Origin: Echinococcus granulosus | Lineage: Eukaryota > Platyhelminthes > Cestoda > Cyclophyllidea > Taeniidae | Assembly (NCBI RefSeq): GCF_000524195.1 | Contig: NW_020170477.1 | Coordinates: forward strand, 1-25,903 | Direction of reading: 5' to 3' | DNA: 25,903 bases | Part shown: positions 1 through 9,619 of the stretch, in pieces | Layout: every line of letters starts with the position of its first letter | Position numbering within the stretch: the stretch's first letter is position 1 | The notes under the pieces: model-generated | What the model was told of the DNA's origin: nothing | The model's database searches: none | What the model saw: only the letters and a program-made list of their open reading frames with translations | Made by a program: the position numbers and the translations under genes

Positions 1-362
1 TTCTTTCTTTGTTATTTTTCTTTTTCCTTTTTTTGTCCTATCCTTCTTTTTTATTCTTCGTGTATTTTTTCTTCCTTTTTTTGGTTGTTTTCTTTTTTTC
101 TTTCTTACTTTTTTACTTCTCTTTTTTTGCCTTTTTTTCCCTTTTTCTCTGCTTTTCCTATCTTCGTATTTTTTGACTTTTCTTTCCTTTTTTTTCGCTT
201 TAGTTCTTTTTTTCATTTCTATTTCTTTTTCATTTCCTTTTGGCTCTGTCCCTTTTTCAAATTCTTTTCAATCTTTCTTACATTTTTCTCTTTTTACCCT
301 GCGATTTTCTTTGATTTTTCGAGACGGCTTTTTATTTCTCCTTGACTGCCCTTTTTCTTAAT
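1..362. repeat. Degenerate pyrimidine-rich (T/C) tract
   Basis: The plus strand is almost entirely T and C for about 360 bases, with runs such as ctttctttg and tttttccttttttt and only scattered A or G. There is no fixed repeat unit, so this is a decayed simple-sequence tract, not a clean microsatellite. It continues off the left edge. The phenylalanine-rich open frames inside it are products of base composition and not genes. Long polypurine-polypyrimidine tracts can adopt triplex (H-DNA) structures and stall polymerases; whether this one does is unknown. Confidence 0.85.
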
Positions 363-920
363 TTTGTAGCTTTTCCTTACCCATCTACGGTGTGCTCATT
401 AATCTCTTAAGGGGATCGACACTACTACGCACTTGGCCATTCTCTTCCTTGATTAAATATCATGAGGGACCGCGAAATAGGTGAAGCTTCTTTGATTCAC
501 AGTGATGTCGGCGTACTTGTGCTTACACTTGAGCAAAACTTAAAGCCTAATATCCCTAACAAAACAAACGAAAATATATCTAGGGCCTTAAAATGTGGTC
601 TGTCTTTGATAAAAATACATTAAGTTGTCAACTTGCACATTAATTTTATCGGAGGTGGTAATGGGGCGAGAGGAAGTCGCCATGTAAGAGGAAACGTCTG
701 AAAAAAAAAGGTTGACAAATTTTTTGCCTAATGTACCGTAATAGTTGCCCGAATCAGTATCGTTCTACACTTGTAAGAATAGTCGATCATCACCTATAGG
801 TGGCTTTCACGATGTGACCTTAAATCTACGCATCTCCTCACCTACTAGCCTGATAGATACGCACAGGTAAAGGGATCATTAAATGGCTTCCAACTAATTG
901 CGTTGTGCAGGTGAAAAATA
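363..920. other. No recognisable feature
   Basis: AT-rich sequence between the pyrimidine tract and the first Ig-like relic. I see no long reading frame, domain motif or repeat match to the rest of the window. Confidence 0.5.
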
Positions 921-922
921 TC

Positions 923-1200
923 TTAATCAGTACGAATGACAGCGTAGTTGTAGATGCCGTCATCATCCGATAAGAAGTTGTTGATGGTCAACGTGGAGAC
1001 GGTATTTTCGTCTGCTGTTCCGCAAGTCTCAGCGACGTCATGCGCATTCATTCGACTGCCATCGTCAGGCAGGCAACCCCTTTTGAAAAGCCAACTGATG
1101 CGCCGGCTAGGACGACCAGCGACTTTGCAGGTCAAGGTCACTGTATCAACGCGACGGTGAATGGACTGGTCTCTTGGTACAGTGAGAATTTGTGGCTCTC
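923..1200 (-). pseudogene. Ig-like (I-set) domain exon, probably decayed
   Basis: The minus strand reads an Ig-like domain. A first-cysteine strand (VTLTCKVAG) is followed by the core tryptophan (ISWLFKRG) and then an E/F-strand pattern (STLTINNFLSDDDGIYNY). A plausible splice acceptor (cattcaaag, AG at 1202-1201) places the exon start at 1200, just before EPQILTVP. Two things look wrong. The second core cysteine, expected two residues after the Y of DGIY, is a tyrosine (YNY). The frame also ends at a TAA eight codons later (AVIRTD*) with no obvious donor. Ig domains of this kind occur in perlecan/UNC-52, titin-like and adhesion proteins. The LDLa domains just upstream on the same strand favour perlecan-like. 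The fold call is fairly safe. That it is a relic and not an unusual last exon is inference. Confidence 0.6.
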
Positions 1201-1486
1201 CTTTGAATGTCCGCCAAGAGAGCAATTGAATATTTTTTAGCAAAAATCCACATTATCTACCTTGCAAGTGTCAAAACCTACTACACTGCTCTTCATCCTC
1301 ATTGTGGTTACAAGGACAGGAGTCACATATGAAGGTGTGAGGAATTCGGAGACCAGAGGAGGGCAGTGTACTGTTGCTTTACGCGGAAACTTGATTACTG
1401 TGTCTGCAGTATAAAGAGTGGTTGAGTCAGTTTACCAGACACAAGGTATGCCTGCGAGGGTTCGAAGGAGTGGCAGGCCTATCCTG

Positions 1487-1534
1487 ACAATTGGCTCAAT
1501 CATAGCCGTTACCATAGTCATTTTGATCACCGCA
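1487..1534 (-). pseudogene. C-terminal end of a broken LDLa domain
   Basis: The minus frame reads CGDQNDYGNGYD, a stop, then ANC. This resembles the calcium-binding end of an LDL-receptor class A repeat (C-x-D-x-x-D-x-G-x-D-E-x-x-C), with the usual acidic residue replaced by a TGA at 1498-1496. Another stop lies just upstream in the same frame (TAA at 1540-1538), and the N-terminal half cannot be followed without changing frame. It lies between the better LDLa domain (1805-1692) and the Ig-like exon (1200-923), in the LDLa-then-Ig order of perlecan domain II. The short length makes this a tentative call. Confidence 0.4.
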
Positions 1535-1691
1535 CCGTTACTTATGGGTTGATTGGCCACGACACGTCTCTCTTTTCTTCACAACTGTATCAAAAACAGC
1601 TGCAATCAGAAATGCATCAAGTTAATTGTGGAATACCAGACGTCATCAAGGCGGGTGGCACCCTGAATGGTAAAAAGTTGTAAAAGGGGTG

Positions 1692-1805
1692 GCAAGACTT
1701 AAAGCAAAGATACTGATCTTCATCGCTTCTGTCAGCACAGTAACGATTTTCATCGCAGAAGTGCCTGGCCTTGAAGCAATTTCCATTCCGACAACAGCGA
1801 TTGCA
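1692..1805 (-). pseudogene. LDL-receptor class A (LDLa) domain
   Basis: The minus strand encodes a compact cysteine-rich unit that fits an LDLa repeat. It reads CCRNGNC, then HFCDENRYC, then the hallmark calcium cage CADRSDEDQYLC. Six cysteines fit the LDLa pattern and a seventh, extra one follows C2. The first loop is shorter than usual. A possible acceptor (acttaag) lies 20 bases upstream of the first cysteine. The frame stays open about 22 codons after the final CFKSC and then meets a TGA, with no clear donor. LDLa repeats occur in lipoprotein receptors, perlecan and many matrix proteins; the Ig-like exon downstream favours perlecan-like. The domain itself is convincing. The feature is typed pseudogene because its neighbours on this strand carry stops; by itself this piece is not disrupted. 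Confidence 0.65.
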
Positions 1806-1870
1806 GGGCGGATAGACGCCTTCAACTTAAGTAGTCCCTCTTACTTGTTCTACATTGGGCATCTTATTTA

Positions 1871-2200
1871 ACGAAGTGGAAATGTATAGTGTGAATGTGA
1901 CGACTGTGATTAAATTTTAAAAAGTGGAGCAGCTTATAACTTAGGCAATATTAGAATCCCTGGGATCACAGCAATATGTATTGCTTGTGAAATTAGACTA
2001 ATAAATTGCGTTGTTTATTTCTTTTTTTCCTTCGGAATGAAGACAGCTAAAGAATGATTCTAAAAATCGGTTCCGATAGCACCAACACCACCTTTTGTAA
2101 AAACAACTTAGCTAAATTGTGACAAATTCTCTGTTCTGTATCATTAATTAATCTTTTTTAAAATGTCTACAAATTCATATTTGCCCTGTTAAAGGCTCTG
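1871..2200. other. No recognisable feature
   Basis: AT-rich spacer between the LDLa domain and a possible upstream exon on the minus strand. It could be intron if the two belong together. No motif recognised. Confidence 0.4.
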
Positions 2201-2210
2201 ATGAACTTAC

Positions 2211-2385
2211 ATCGGAGTGGCACTCAATGACAGTCCCGTAAAAGAATGATCGATGCGAGTGACATTGACGCTGACAGCGCCATCAGTAGCATCGGTGATG
2301 CGGATTGGTAGACGGGCACCGAAGGCCCGCAAATTTGGACTATGTCCACAGGTTCAATGGTCCATTTGTATGGAGTAGCAAGAGG
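2211..2385 (-). pseudogene. Possible Ig-like exon fragment with a consensus splice donor
   Basis: On the minus strand a protein-like stretch ends exactly at a perfect donor, GTAAGT, whose first base is 2210. The final frame reads FGARLPIRITDATDG and then VSVNVTRIDHSF up to the donor. Further upstream a different frame reads PYKWTIEPVDIV, which suggests one frameshift around 2330-2350. Patterns like 'GARL.I' occur at the start of Ig domains, but no core cysteine or tryptophan is visible, so the family is uncertain. It lies upstream of the LDLa and Ig pieces on the same strand and could be a disrupted exon of the same gene. Confidence 0.3.
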
Positions 2386-2409
2386 TTTACGTTCCGCCCG
2401 AGTCGAACC

Positions 2410-3080
2410 TTAATGACACCTGGTGTGATGTGTATTGGCCGGATTACAGAAGAACAATTTCTTTGAGGTGTTGGATCGGGTATCCGAAATAGAAAATCCT
2501 TTACCCAGAACTGAGTGCATACTTTTCGGTGATGAAAACCGATTTACGAATCCATTACCTATAAAAGGGAAAAATATGGGTGGATCATAGGGGAAGTATA
2601 CTCAAACCCAAATGTATTCCTAACTTATGCGCCAAATGTATTCGGTCGAACTAACTAGAGAGGAGTTACACTAGGGTCTGTGTTAAAAACCTCAAAACTA
2701 CTACAGTCATCAGGGTGAACATCTTTCCAGACTTAGAAGTACTACTCAAGTTTAAAATGTAGAACCAAAATTTCAGACCTGATACTTAAAAAACAAATTT
2801 AAGTGAAAGGATTTAAGTTTTCACGCCGAAGTGCACAAAATTAATCGATGCAATTTTCACTGAAGCTACCTGATGAACTTAATTTTGTAACCCGGTTCAT
2901 TATTTGGCAGTTTGACTTTTGAAATCGCTTCTTCGTTTATTACTGCCCTAATTTTAACTAAACTTCAAATGTCGGATGAATGCCCGACATAGTTTTACTG
3001 CTGTGAGAGACAATAGGAGGAGTAGTAAAAACGCATTTACTAGGTAATCAGTGAAGGAGAGAGAGAAATAGGCGAACCTT
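2410..3080. other. No recognisable feature
   Basis: AT-rich sequence with no long frame or motif. It may be intronic relative to the minus-strand Ig-like pieces on either side. Confidence 0.4.
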
Positions 3081-3084
3081 TGAA

Positions 3085-3262
3085 TTTGGAGGTTATTGGG
3101 ATCAGCCTGCCCACATGGTTTGCGACAGACATACTCACCTTCATACTGGGCCGTGACGTAGGTCTTGGTGATGACAATGGTGTGCCTAAGGCGTGGGTCA
3201 CTAGTTCACACAAAACTGTCAGGTCCAAAGTCGATAGGCTGCAGGGCACTAGATCCTACAGG
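3085..3262 (-). pseudogene. C-terminal half of an Ig-like domain with an internal stop
   Basis: The minus frame reads LQPIDFGPDSFV, then a TGA at 3208-3206, then HTIVITKTYVTAQYEGEYVC. The last motif (Y-x-G-x-Y-x-C) is the F-strand signature of an Ig domain. A strong donor (AAG|GTGAGT, first intron base 3138) cuts just before the cysteine codon, as commonly happens in Ig genes; a possible acceptor (cctgtag) lies near 3263. Apart from the TGA the frame is open over about 100 codons and runs on into a hydrophobic stretch that is probably intron. This fits an Ig exon disabled by one nonsense change. The TGA could instead lie outside the true exon if the exon starts later. Confidence 0.45.
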
Positions 3263-3599
3263 CAGGAAGAATCAATCTAAGTCCGTACTGCCAACCTCAT
3301 GAGTGCCCTAAGCCCTGCAGTGGATTTGGAATTCCTGCTCCTCATTCAGCATGCACGGCGGTGGTGTCACCTTTAGACCGTATTCGGCCTCGTGGAAAAT
3401 ATTCATACAGTTCATAATAAATTTACCCTCTCACTTTATTCTAAGTATCCAACCATTAGTTCCCCAAAGAAGTGATTTTTACTATGCCTAACCGAGACAT
3501 ACTTGCCATAATCAAACAGATTCGTTGAGTCGATTTCACCTATTAATGTGAAACAATTACTTACAGACCACAATTGCATTCACGATTTTCCTCTAAACC

Positions 3600-3819
3600 C
3601 TAAAGACCCTCATGATTTCTCTCAATACCGTCGATGGACATGACGCTGACGCGGCTGAGGTCGATGGGCTAAAGGCCTCCGGTTCGGTTGGCAGGGGAAT
3701 CCTCATGGATAATAGTGCTGGTGAAATACCATCTGATGACGATAGCGTCGTTCATAGAGATCCCACAGTAGAGCCTCAGTCTCTTACCAATGTTTGCAAT
3801 TAGTGTCGTATCTGGAAAT
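3600..3819 (-). pseudogene. Ig-like domain exon carrying two in-frame stops
   Basis: After a good acceptor (actacacag; exon start 3819) the minus strand reads an I-set Ig domain. It begins FPDTTLIANIGKRLRLYC (first core cysteine), then AIVIRWYF (core tryptophan), and later LSRVSVMSIDGIERNHEGL, the E-to-F strand pattern. The frame is broken by TAG at 3671-3669, and by a second TAG at 3602-3600 exactly where the conserved tyrosine of the 'D/E-G-x-Y-x-C' motif should be. Ig-like sequence continues in the same frame on both sides of the first stop, so the break is a nonsense change and not a wrong frame. Family context and strand match the pieces at 3.1, 1.8 and 1.1 kb. Confidence 0.6.
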
Positions 3820-4020
3820 CTGTGTAGTTCTTCAGGCAAAAACAAGAATATTAGCTGTTCCTGCTGAAGTAAAGCTAGTAGCATTTGATGATACATCGGC
3901 AATTTGGGGCACTGCAGTGGAAAAATTCGTTTATTTGATTAGGATTTACTACCACTTCATGAAATATAATGCAGAAATAAAACCATTCATTTGTTATTTG
4001 GTTCAGACACCACCACTCGT

Positions 4021-4461
4021 TTAGGTGTACTTATCAATACTGGGCCAACGAAACCTGGGACGCGAAAAAAGACAAGCACCAAGGTGAATTACTAGTAGCA
4101 CTAAAAGTGTGTCTTGGTTAAGGTAGCACAGCTTTGAAGGCTGAAAAGTAACACGAAGATAGCAATCCAAATCTCCAGTAATGCCTTCACTCTGATTTAC
4201 AATGATACGGTAGCCATCGTTGTTGTAAGGCCTGCTCTGATGTGCACGAAAAGAACGAAAACAGAAAAGTATGTCCAGAGTTCCGACTGACTGCTTGTGA
4301 AGACGCCGCTCCCATTCGTCAGGTATTCTTGTAGCGTGTTTGTGAGCGAATGTGAAAAGTCCGACCCTCTCGGTAGGCATTGTGTTCCACCCAGGCATCA
4401 AGCGCTTCATTCTGCGGCCTGACTCATGACAACGTCTTCGCTTCGCCATCATTTGTTGCAA
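4021..4461 (-). other. Long open frame, about 146 codons, function unknown
   Basis: This is the longest open frame on the left side of the window. There is no ATG near its upstream end; the frame begins after a stop and is open from a TTG. It includes a cysteine (RRRCHESGRR), a tryptophan region (RIPDEWERRLHK) and a tail (DGYRIIVNQSEGITGDLDCYL) that vaguely recalls the end of an Ig domain, then a hydrophobic stretch (LLVLLVIHLG). The order does not make a convincing domain. In AT-rich DNA a frame this long is uncommon but can occur by chance. It lies immediately upstream of the Ig-like exon at 3819-3600 on the same strand and may be another part of that relic. Confidence 0.25.
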
Positions 4462-4469
4462 TCACAGCA

Positions 4470-7200
4470 CGTACCAAATGCGTAAACCAACTCTTGTGCA
4501 GTCATCCGGTGAGCCTGAAGTTATATGTGGGTTACAAAAAATCAAATTTGCACTAAGAAAACCTAATAACAGTAAGTACTCAACTTAAGCTAGTCAAAAA
4601 TATGAACAAGATTAAACTATTTAATGGCAAGGCTTTGTTTCCTTTCAATGCTTTTAACGTATTCCTGGGGCTATGGGTTGACTACACGGGCAAAACATGG
4701 ATAAGCATTTGTTTTGACCAACAGAAGTTGTAGGAAGCATAGAACTATCTCGCGTGAATGACTATACACAGGGCAATTCAATGTCCTCTTGGCAGCATTT
4801 GACTTTCATTTTACATTTAATCCAACCACCATTTGACTAGAGATTGGACAGGAGGGCTATAAACGAGAAGAGAAGCGTCTTCTAGTTTGTCTTTAGCAAT
4901 GTAGTACTGTTTTCGTGATCTGAAAGCCACATTAATATTTAAACTTCTTCTTTATCATATTCCTCTGAAATCAGTTCCGTCCCATCCCGGCAATGCCAGG
5001 TGTCGTTGTGACTGCCGACCTAAATTAGACTGAATGTTCTAAAATCAATTTTAAAAGCTAAAATTCCATTTGATTTAGTTTTTGCTGCCTAAGTTAAATA
5101 ATTCATCCATTTTCAGTGTCGCACATTACAGTGATTGTTACTTAGCACTGCGCTATTGGAATGTGAAAGGAATAAAGTACCTTACTTCGAGCATTACCAT
5201 GGGACAGATGACAATAAGTCTCGCAATACTGACCAAGTTTCTATATTGTTGAAATCGAGAGAGGAGTCACGCAAGTCAAATGCACATACGTCTTTTAATG
5301 TGCTTCTCTGTGTAGGGGTGTTTATTTCACGATACCCGTAAGTCTGTCGATCCTCTTGCAAATTACCGCTAGTTAAGTAAATCTAGCATTTTTCATCCCT
5401 CCAAAAACTACTTTCAATCACTTTTAAACTCTAAAATTACAGAAAACCTGCTCAAATGGCCAAAACATAGGCTTATACAATGGTTTTAGTGCACTGAATG
5501 ACCCAAGCTCTAACTCTAGAAGAGCTGGAGTGCCATAGAATGAGTGATTATGAGAATAAAATGTCAAGAACCGATTTTTAAAGCAAAGTTCAAAATATGA
5601 AGTTTTTTTAAAAGACGGTCACCCAAGAAGGATGCAGTATATCCTAAGATGTACCTCCATGTGTTTGCGTATGTTTTAAGATATATTCATCTTCGTACGT
5701 ATCGTTTTTTAGATTTGTCTTAAGCTCTCAAATTGAGAGGTAGGAGATTTTTACGGACCTTAAAATGATCCGTCGGTACTCGGGAGGGTAGATTTTGTGC
5801 TTGATAGGTTTTGTGGGTTCTCGAAAGGTTCAAATTAACAACCCTTGTCGGAAACATGATACATCTTTTCCATATTTGCTGGTACCTGCGCGTAGACTAG
5901 CATATGGGAGCACGGCTTGGGGGATGCTGGAAATTACACGCCGCCTCAGGCGTACATGCATGCGTGTACCCCTCCATTTTGTATGCCGTCACTTGTGCCC
6001 ACGCAAAACGCTTGAGCTAGTGAATTAGTAAGAAGAAAGTGCTACCCTTGCTTTAAACTGCACGACATCATGCCTCGTACCTCCACGAAACTGTAATGAG
6101 TTTTGAACTTTAGGCAGGGAGATTGAAAAGCACTGCCTGCTAATCACCCTTATTTACCGTATCCCTACGATGATACCTTTTTAAGAGAGACTATCGCCCA
6201 TTTTCAATAAGAAAATGCCCATACTAAAACAGTTTGCGACAACATTTTGTAGATTCTCACCTCTCTCCTACATGATTCCTGCACCTAACACACAATTCAA
6301 TCTACTTCGTCCTATAAAAAGTGGCTTTAAGAAGTCTGCGGGCTACTTCTTTGATACCGCATGAACACTTTATTTGCGTACTGTATGATTGTGAACAGGT
6401 GAGGAATATCCACAGCTACTATGATACACTCATTCGATTAACAATTCCGGTTCCTACGGGTTTTGCTTCGGCATAATATGACAGCAGTTCCCATTATCTA
6501 AAACTTACTTATAATAGGTATTATCCTATTGAAGTAGTATAAAACTCAGTAACCAAGTTGGCTGCATACTAACTGATTGATAACTCTTATTAGAGAATTG
6601 TCCCTTCCCATTGCACAAACAGTGCCCGTGGAGCACTGCAGGCAAAATTTCTCATTAAGGATTTCCCACTGGAGACCAAACAACAGCTTTGATTGAGATT
6701 TATTTACCCATATATTTATCCATCTACTCGATATTATATGGTGGGATCAGAACGTGCATAAGAAAAACTTTGGCCACAGAAACGGAGGAGGAGTGAACTA
6801 CTTTGCCAATAGGGAAAAGTGCTGTTCTTATTTTACAACGCAAGACCGTCACGAGAAATACATATCACCACATGTTGTATTTGTGGTTGCAGTAGTTCTA
6901 CTATTATTGCTACATCTAAATCCTTGTCTTTCAATTACAAGTTAACCAAATGCGAAATTTTTAAAGAGTTTCATGGAGTGCATCTATTTTCGACACTTTC
7001 AAGTTATGCACACAAAAATACACGGAAAATAATGGAGCATAAGTGGGTGATCGACAGACTAACAGAATGAAATTTTTTCTTCATCCCAAACTGACTGCAC
7101 TTCCAAGCTTCAGCGGCAAATATCTCCAAAGGATTACCTTGTATTAATAAATAGGGCAAAGTCCTTTTTCGCGTAGAAGTCTACTTTTCCTTCACTTCCA
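4470..7200. other. Long non-coding stretch
   Basis: About 2.7 kb without any reading frame, domain or repeat I can support. Short fragments resemble protein by eye, for example GDAGNYTPP on the plus strand near 5920-5945, but they are too short to call. There is no match to the repeat families described elsewhere in the window. Confidence 0.45.
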
Positions 7201-7221
7201 GTCATGCACATAAATGGAGCT

Positions 7222-7600
7222 ACTGAAACAGCAGAGCCTGCGCGTTCATTCCACCTAGAATTAGCACAACTGGACTCATCTCAGGTTAGCTCAACTCAGC
7301 TCAATCCAGCTCTATTCGGCTCTTCTCGGATCAAATTGGGTAGGCTCAGTTCAATTTTGCCTATTGTCTACTTCCTTTCGCCTTTTTGCTTCTCCTGATC
7401 AAACTGTAAAAATATCACGATTAATGTTTTTACACCATCTGTGAAAAAAACGAAGACAAGATACGAGAAATGTAAGCTCCATAGATACCATTGGAGTTTG
7501 CAAACTACCCTTATGACTAGGGTAAACGAGACTTTAGGTCCTAAGTGGGCCCAGCAAACTAGCAAAAGACACTTGGAGTTGTGGATAGAATCAATGAAAT
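7222..7600 (-). repeat. Dispersed repeat, inverted copy of 10850-11240
   Basis: Read on the minus strand, 11240 down to 10850 aligns along its length with 7222-7600 read on the plus strand. Shared islands include a 'cctgcgcgttcatt' start (cctgcgtgttcatt in the other copy), a run of degenerate 'agctca/ggctca' pentamers, 'ggctcagtt', 'tttcgcc', 'tttacacc' and 'agcaaact'. Identity is moderate with small gaps, so the duplication is old. The minus-strand label is relative to the copy at 10850-11240. The kind of element is unknown; no terminal repeats or coding region were recognised. Confidence 0.6.
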
Positions 7601-7659
7601 CCACGTTGGTTTCGGACACTCTAATTGCATGTGATATTATGTTGGGCAGTGAATTGAAA

Positions 7660-7885
7660 TGATGTTAGAAGGGCTGAGATGTTGTGCAACGCATATCATG
7701 CTCCTCCTTCCTTCCCCTGCCCTATGTAAGTGTATCTAGGCATGGAGGAATGAGGAGATGTATTTGTATGAGTTTGTATGTTCGGCCTTATAGTACATCC
7801 ACGTAATACATTAACTTGTTACAGATGCCTGACCACAACAGCAACTGAAGTGGTGGTCTTGAAAATTAAGACGTGGCTATTGCGT
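7660..7885 (+). pseudogene. Decayed Ig-like exon pieces (paralogue of 18.2-18.5 kb)
   Basis: At 7680-7725 the plus strand reads LCNAYHAPPSFPCPM and ends at a donor (gccctat|gtaagtg). Its counterpart at 18.28 kb reads LLCEALYAPPLSNF and ends at a similar donor position. At 7846 EVVV aligns with the AREVVVSEGAKL Ig start at 18.4 kb, but here the following residues no longer look like an Ig strand. I infer an Ig exon pair inside the duplicated block that has decayed further in this copy. The pieces are short, so confidence is low. Confidence 0.35.
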
Positions 7886-8565
7886 GGCAGTCCAAACAAC
7901 CCAATCGCTTCGTCGTTACAAAGGATGACGAATGTAGTGAAACATCAGCCAGACATAATTTTCATCCGAATTTCTTCAGATCTGCTTTTAGTCGACATAA
8001 GTCAAATGACGTAAGTGTGTCCGTTTATTACGCTTCATCCTCATTGAAATTATTAGTTTGGGAACTATTAGTGGCTGCCTGCAACTGGAGAATTCAAGAT
8101 TGGAACGATCATTGCAATTCCGCATTGACTTTCCCACTGTCCGTTCTACTTAAGGTATTGGGATTTCAATCTACTTCCTGGACTGCTTTTTAAATGGGAG
8201 GAGTGCATTTCCACATGCTGTTTAGTGTATCACAATCCCGCATGCATCCCACATTTAATCATACAGCAAATTGGATACCCGAAAATGTAAAAACCTCCAA
8301 ATTTTCGCCTTATGGTGGCTCCAGCAACTGTGATCGGAAATGCATAAGCTCATATTTCAAGTATGAATACGAAATGATGATACGCATTCCTTGTAGCTTT
8401 TACCGTGCCACAAAGATGTAAAAAAAATTATTATTCCGCTTTGCAGCAATGGCATCAGCGTTTATTAGACAGAAAATGTTTTATTAAATTGTAATGCTTA
8501 GAAAGTTTGTTTAACTCTGCGTTCGATTGTGTGTACTTTGTCTGGATTCTATAAAACCCATTTTA

Positions 8566-8925
8566 GAAGCATGAAAGCTGTTTTCCCTCAGTCACTTCCA
8601 CTTGCCTACATTTTGATGGTTGACCACTTTGATCTATGAATGGAGTCAAAAGAATCATTTGCTTGTGTGGCTGGAAAGCATCCTTCTTCGCTGCCGCTAT
8701 CAGCCTCTGGTAGGTGACACTCGTTTGCGTACTTCTAGCTTTTTTCTTTATCAGAACAATCCGTGAGGCCCACAGCCACCTTGATGGCTTTATGACCTCC
8801 TCTCTGATTAGTTCCTTGACCAGACGGTTTACTGCCTCCAGCGGAGGGGATAGTATACGTCCAGGTAGCTGCCAGATAAGTCTGGCTTCGCCGATTTTTA
8901 TAGTATATTTTATGGTATTTGTTTT
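8566..8925 (-). mobile_element. Ty3/Gypsy-type reverse transcriptase fragment
   Basis: A 120-codon open frame on the minus strand, bounded by TGA (8928-8926) and TAA (8565-8563), contains the N-terminal part of a retrotransposon reverse transcriptase. In order it reads IGEARLIWQLPGRILSPP, then LVKELIREEVIKPSRW, then WASRIVLIKKK, then TYQRLIAAAKKDAFQ. These match the Gypsy-type 'P-R-R-L...V..L...G.I.PS.SPWASP.V.VKKK' and 'DYR.LN..T.KDA.P.P' blocks. The catalytic YxDD region, integrase, protease and LTRs are absent, so this is a short dead fragment. The WASRIVLIKKK and KKDAF motifs make the family call solid. Homology cannot be followed below about 8640. The partner duplication at 19 kb lacks it. 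Confidence 0.8.
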
Positions 8926-8939
8926 TCACCAAACTAATT

Positions 8940-9600
8940 AATGGCTCCCGAAATTCTTTCCTCTCTTTTCGGTGCCATTATAAACTGGGAGCAGAAATCA
9001 TCTAGATTTTTCTTGCAGCTTCTATTGAGGCATTGCAAAAATTGTCGACGTCTTCCGTCTGTGGTGAAAGAGCATTCGTAATTTTAATGTTTCGGTAGGT
9101 AGGGCAGGTGCCTTCCTCAAAATTCGGGATGGTTTTAGTGTTGGGTAAAAAAGGGGGCCTGGAATCACGTTCTAAGCCAGTTCTGCTTACACCGAATTTC
9201 ACTGTCTAGGTTTCCTTGCCTAAGCTGACCTTTAACGACGCCTTTGCATTTGTTTCAGTTCTTTCAAAAGCATTGAAATCTCTTCTTTGTGAAGGAATCT
9301 TCGTTAACTAGCAAGAATTAAACTTGTTGAAAATAAGTAATGTATTTACCACGTATTTATACAAAGGGAATTAATTGCAACGCATAAACATGTATGACCA
9401 GAATGAACGTTTCTCAAAACATTGTAGGAATGAATTTACAGGCGACATTTAAGCTACCTTTTAGATTAATAATCCATAAGTATTTCTTGAAAGGAGGCAT
9501 TGAGGATTATGAATACTTTGTATTATGTTGTTGCGTTCCTGTCGATTTTAGCAAATGCACTCTTCCGTGGATGAATACAGAACCAGATAAACGTTAGCGC
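8940..9600. other. Mostly unassigned; includes a duplicated block at 9270-9455
   Basis: No gene recognised. The block at about 9270-9455 matches 19815-20010 in direct orientation, which is the 3' flank of the GT43 gene. The small segment at 9390-9450 also matches the plus strand at about 17295-17345 in reverse. So three copies of the GT43 3'-flank sequence exist in the window, but no GT43 exon was found beside this one. The minus-strand frame at 9202-9002 was not recognised. Confidence 0.5.
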
Positions 9601-9619
9601 CTTAGTCTGGAATATTCGT

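Larger units (their letters stand above)
7640..9455 (+). repeat. Left copy of a large direct duplication (partner about 18260-20010)
   Basis: Several blocks recur in the same order and orientation about 10.5 kb to the right. 'tgctcctcct' at about 7700 matches 18298. 'gaagtggtggt' at 7846 matches 18410. 'aagtcaaatgac' at about 8000 matches 18558. 'ccgtttattatgcttcc'-type sequence at 8020 matches 18580, and 'gcatgcatcccacat' at 8241 matches 18767. The 8450-8520 block matches 18975-19035. The 9390-9450 block (caaaacattgta, gaatttacag) matches 19960-20010. Identity is roughly two thirds to three quarters by eye. The 8.6-8.9 kb reverse-transcriptase fragment has no counterpart in the partner, so it probably arrived after the duplication. 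Confidence 0.65.

Noticed and set aside
85..361. Phenylalanine-rich open frames in the first 360 bases
   Set aside because: They are produced by the T/C-rich base composition; two overlapping frames look alike and neither has a domain.
1450..1478. Possible tRNA T-loop (gggttcgaagg) inside a gcctgc/gcaggc inverted repeat
   Set aside because: No cloverleaf, acceptor stem or anticodon arm can be built around it.
1689..1871. Plus-strand 60-codon frame with hydrophobic residues
   Set aside because: It is the shadow of the minus-strand LDLa domain, which has clear cysteine and acidic motifs.
3080..3280. Plus- and alternate minus-strand frames over the 3.1 kb Ig piece
   Set aside because: The Ig F-strand motif and splice donor support a different minus frame; these are shadows.
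7778..8193. Overlapping plus-strand frames of 78 and 106 codons
   Set aside because: The duplicate at 18.4-18.8 kb has several stops in the matching frame and no domain is recognisable, so protein coding is not supported.
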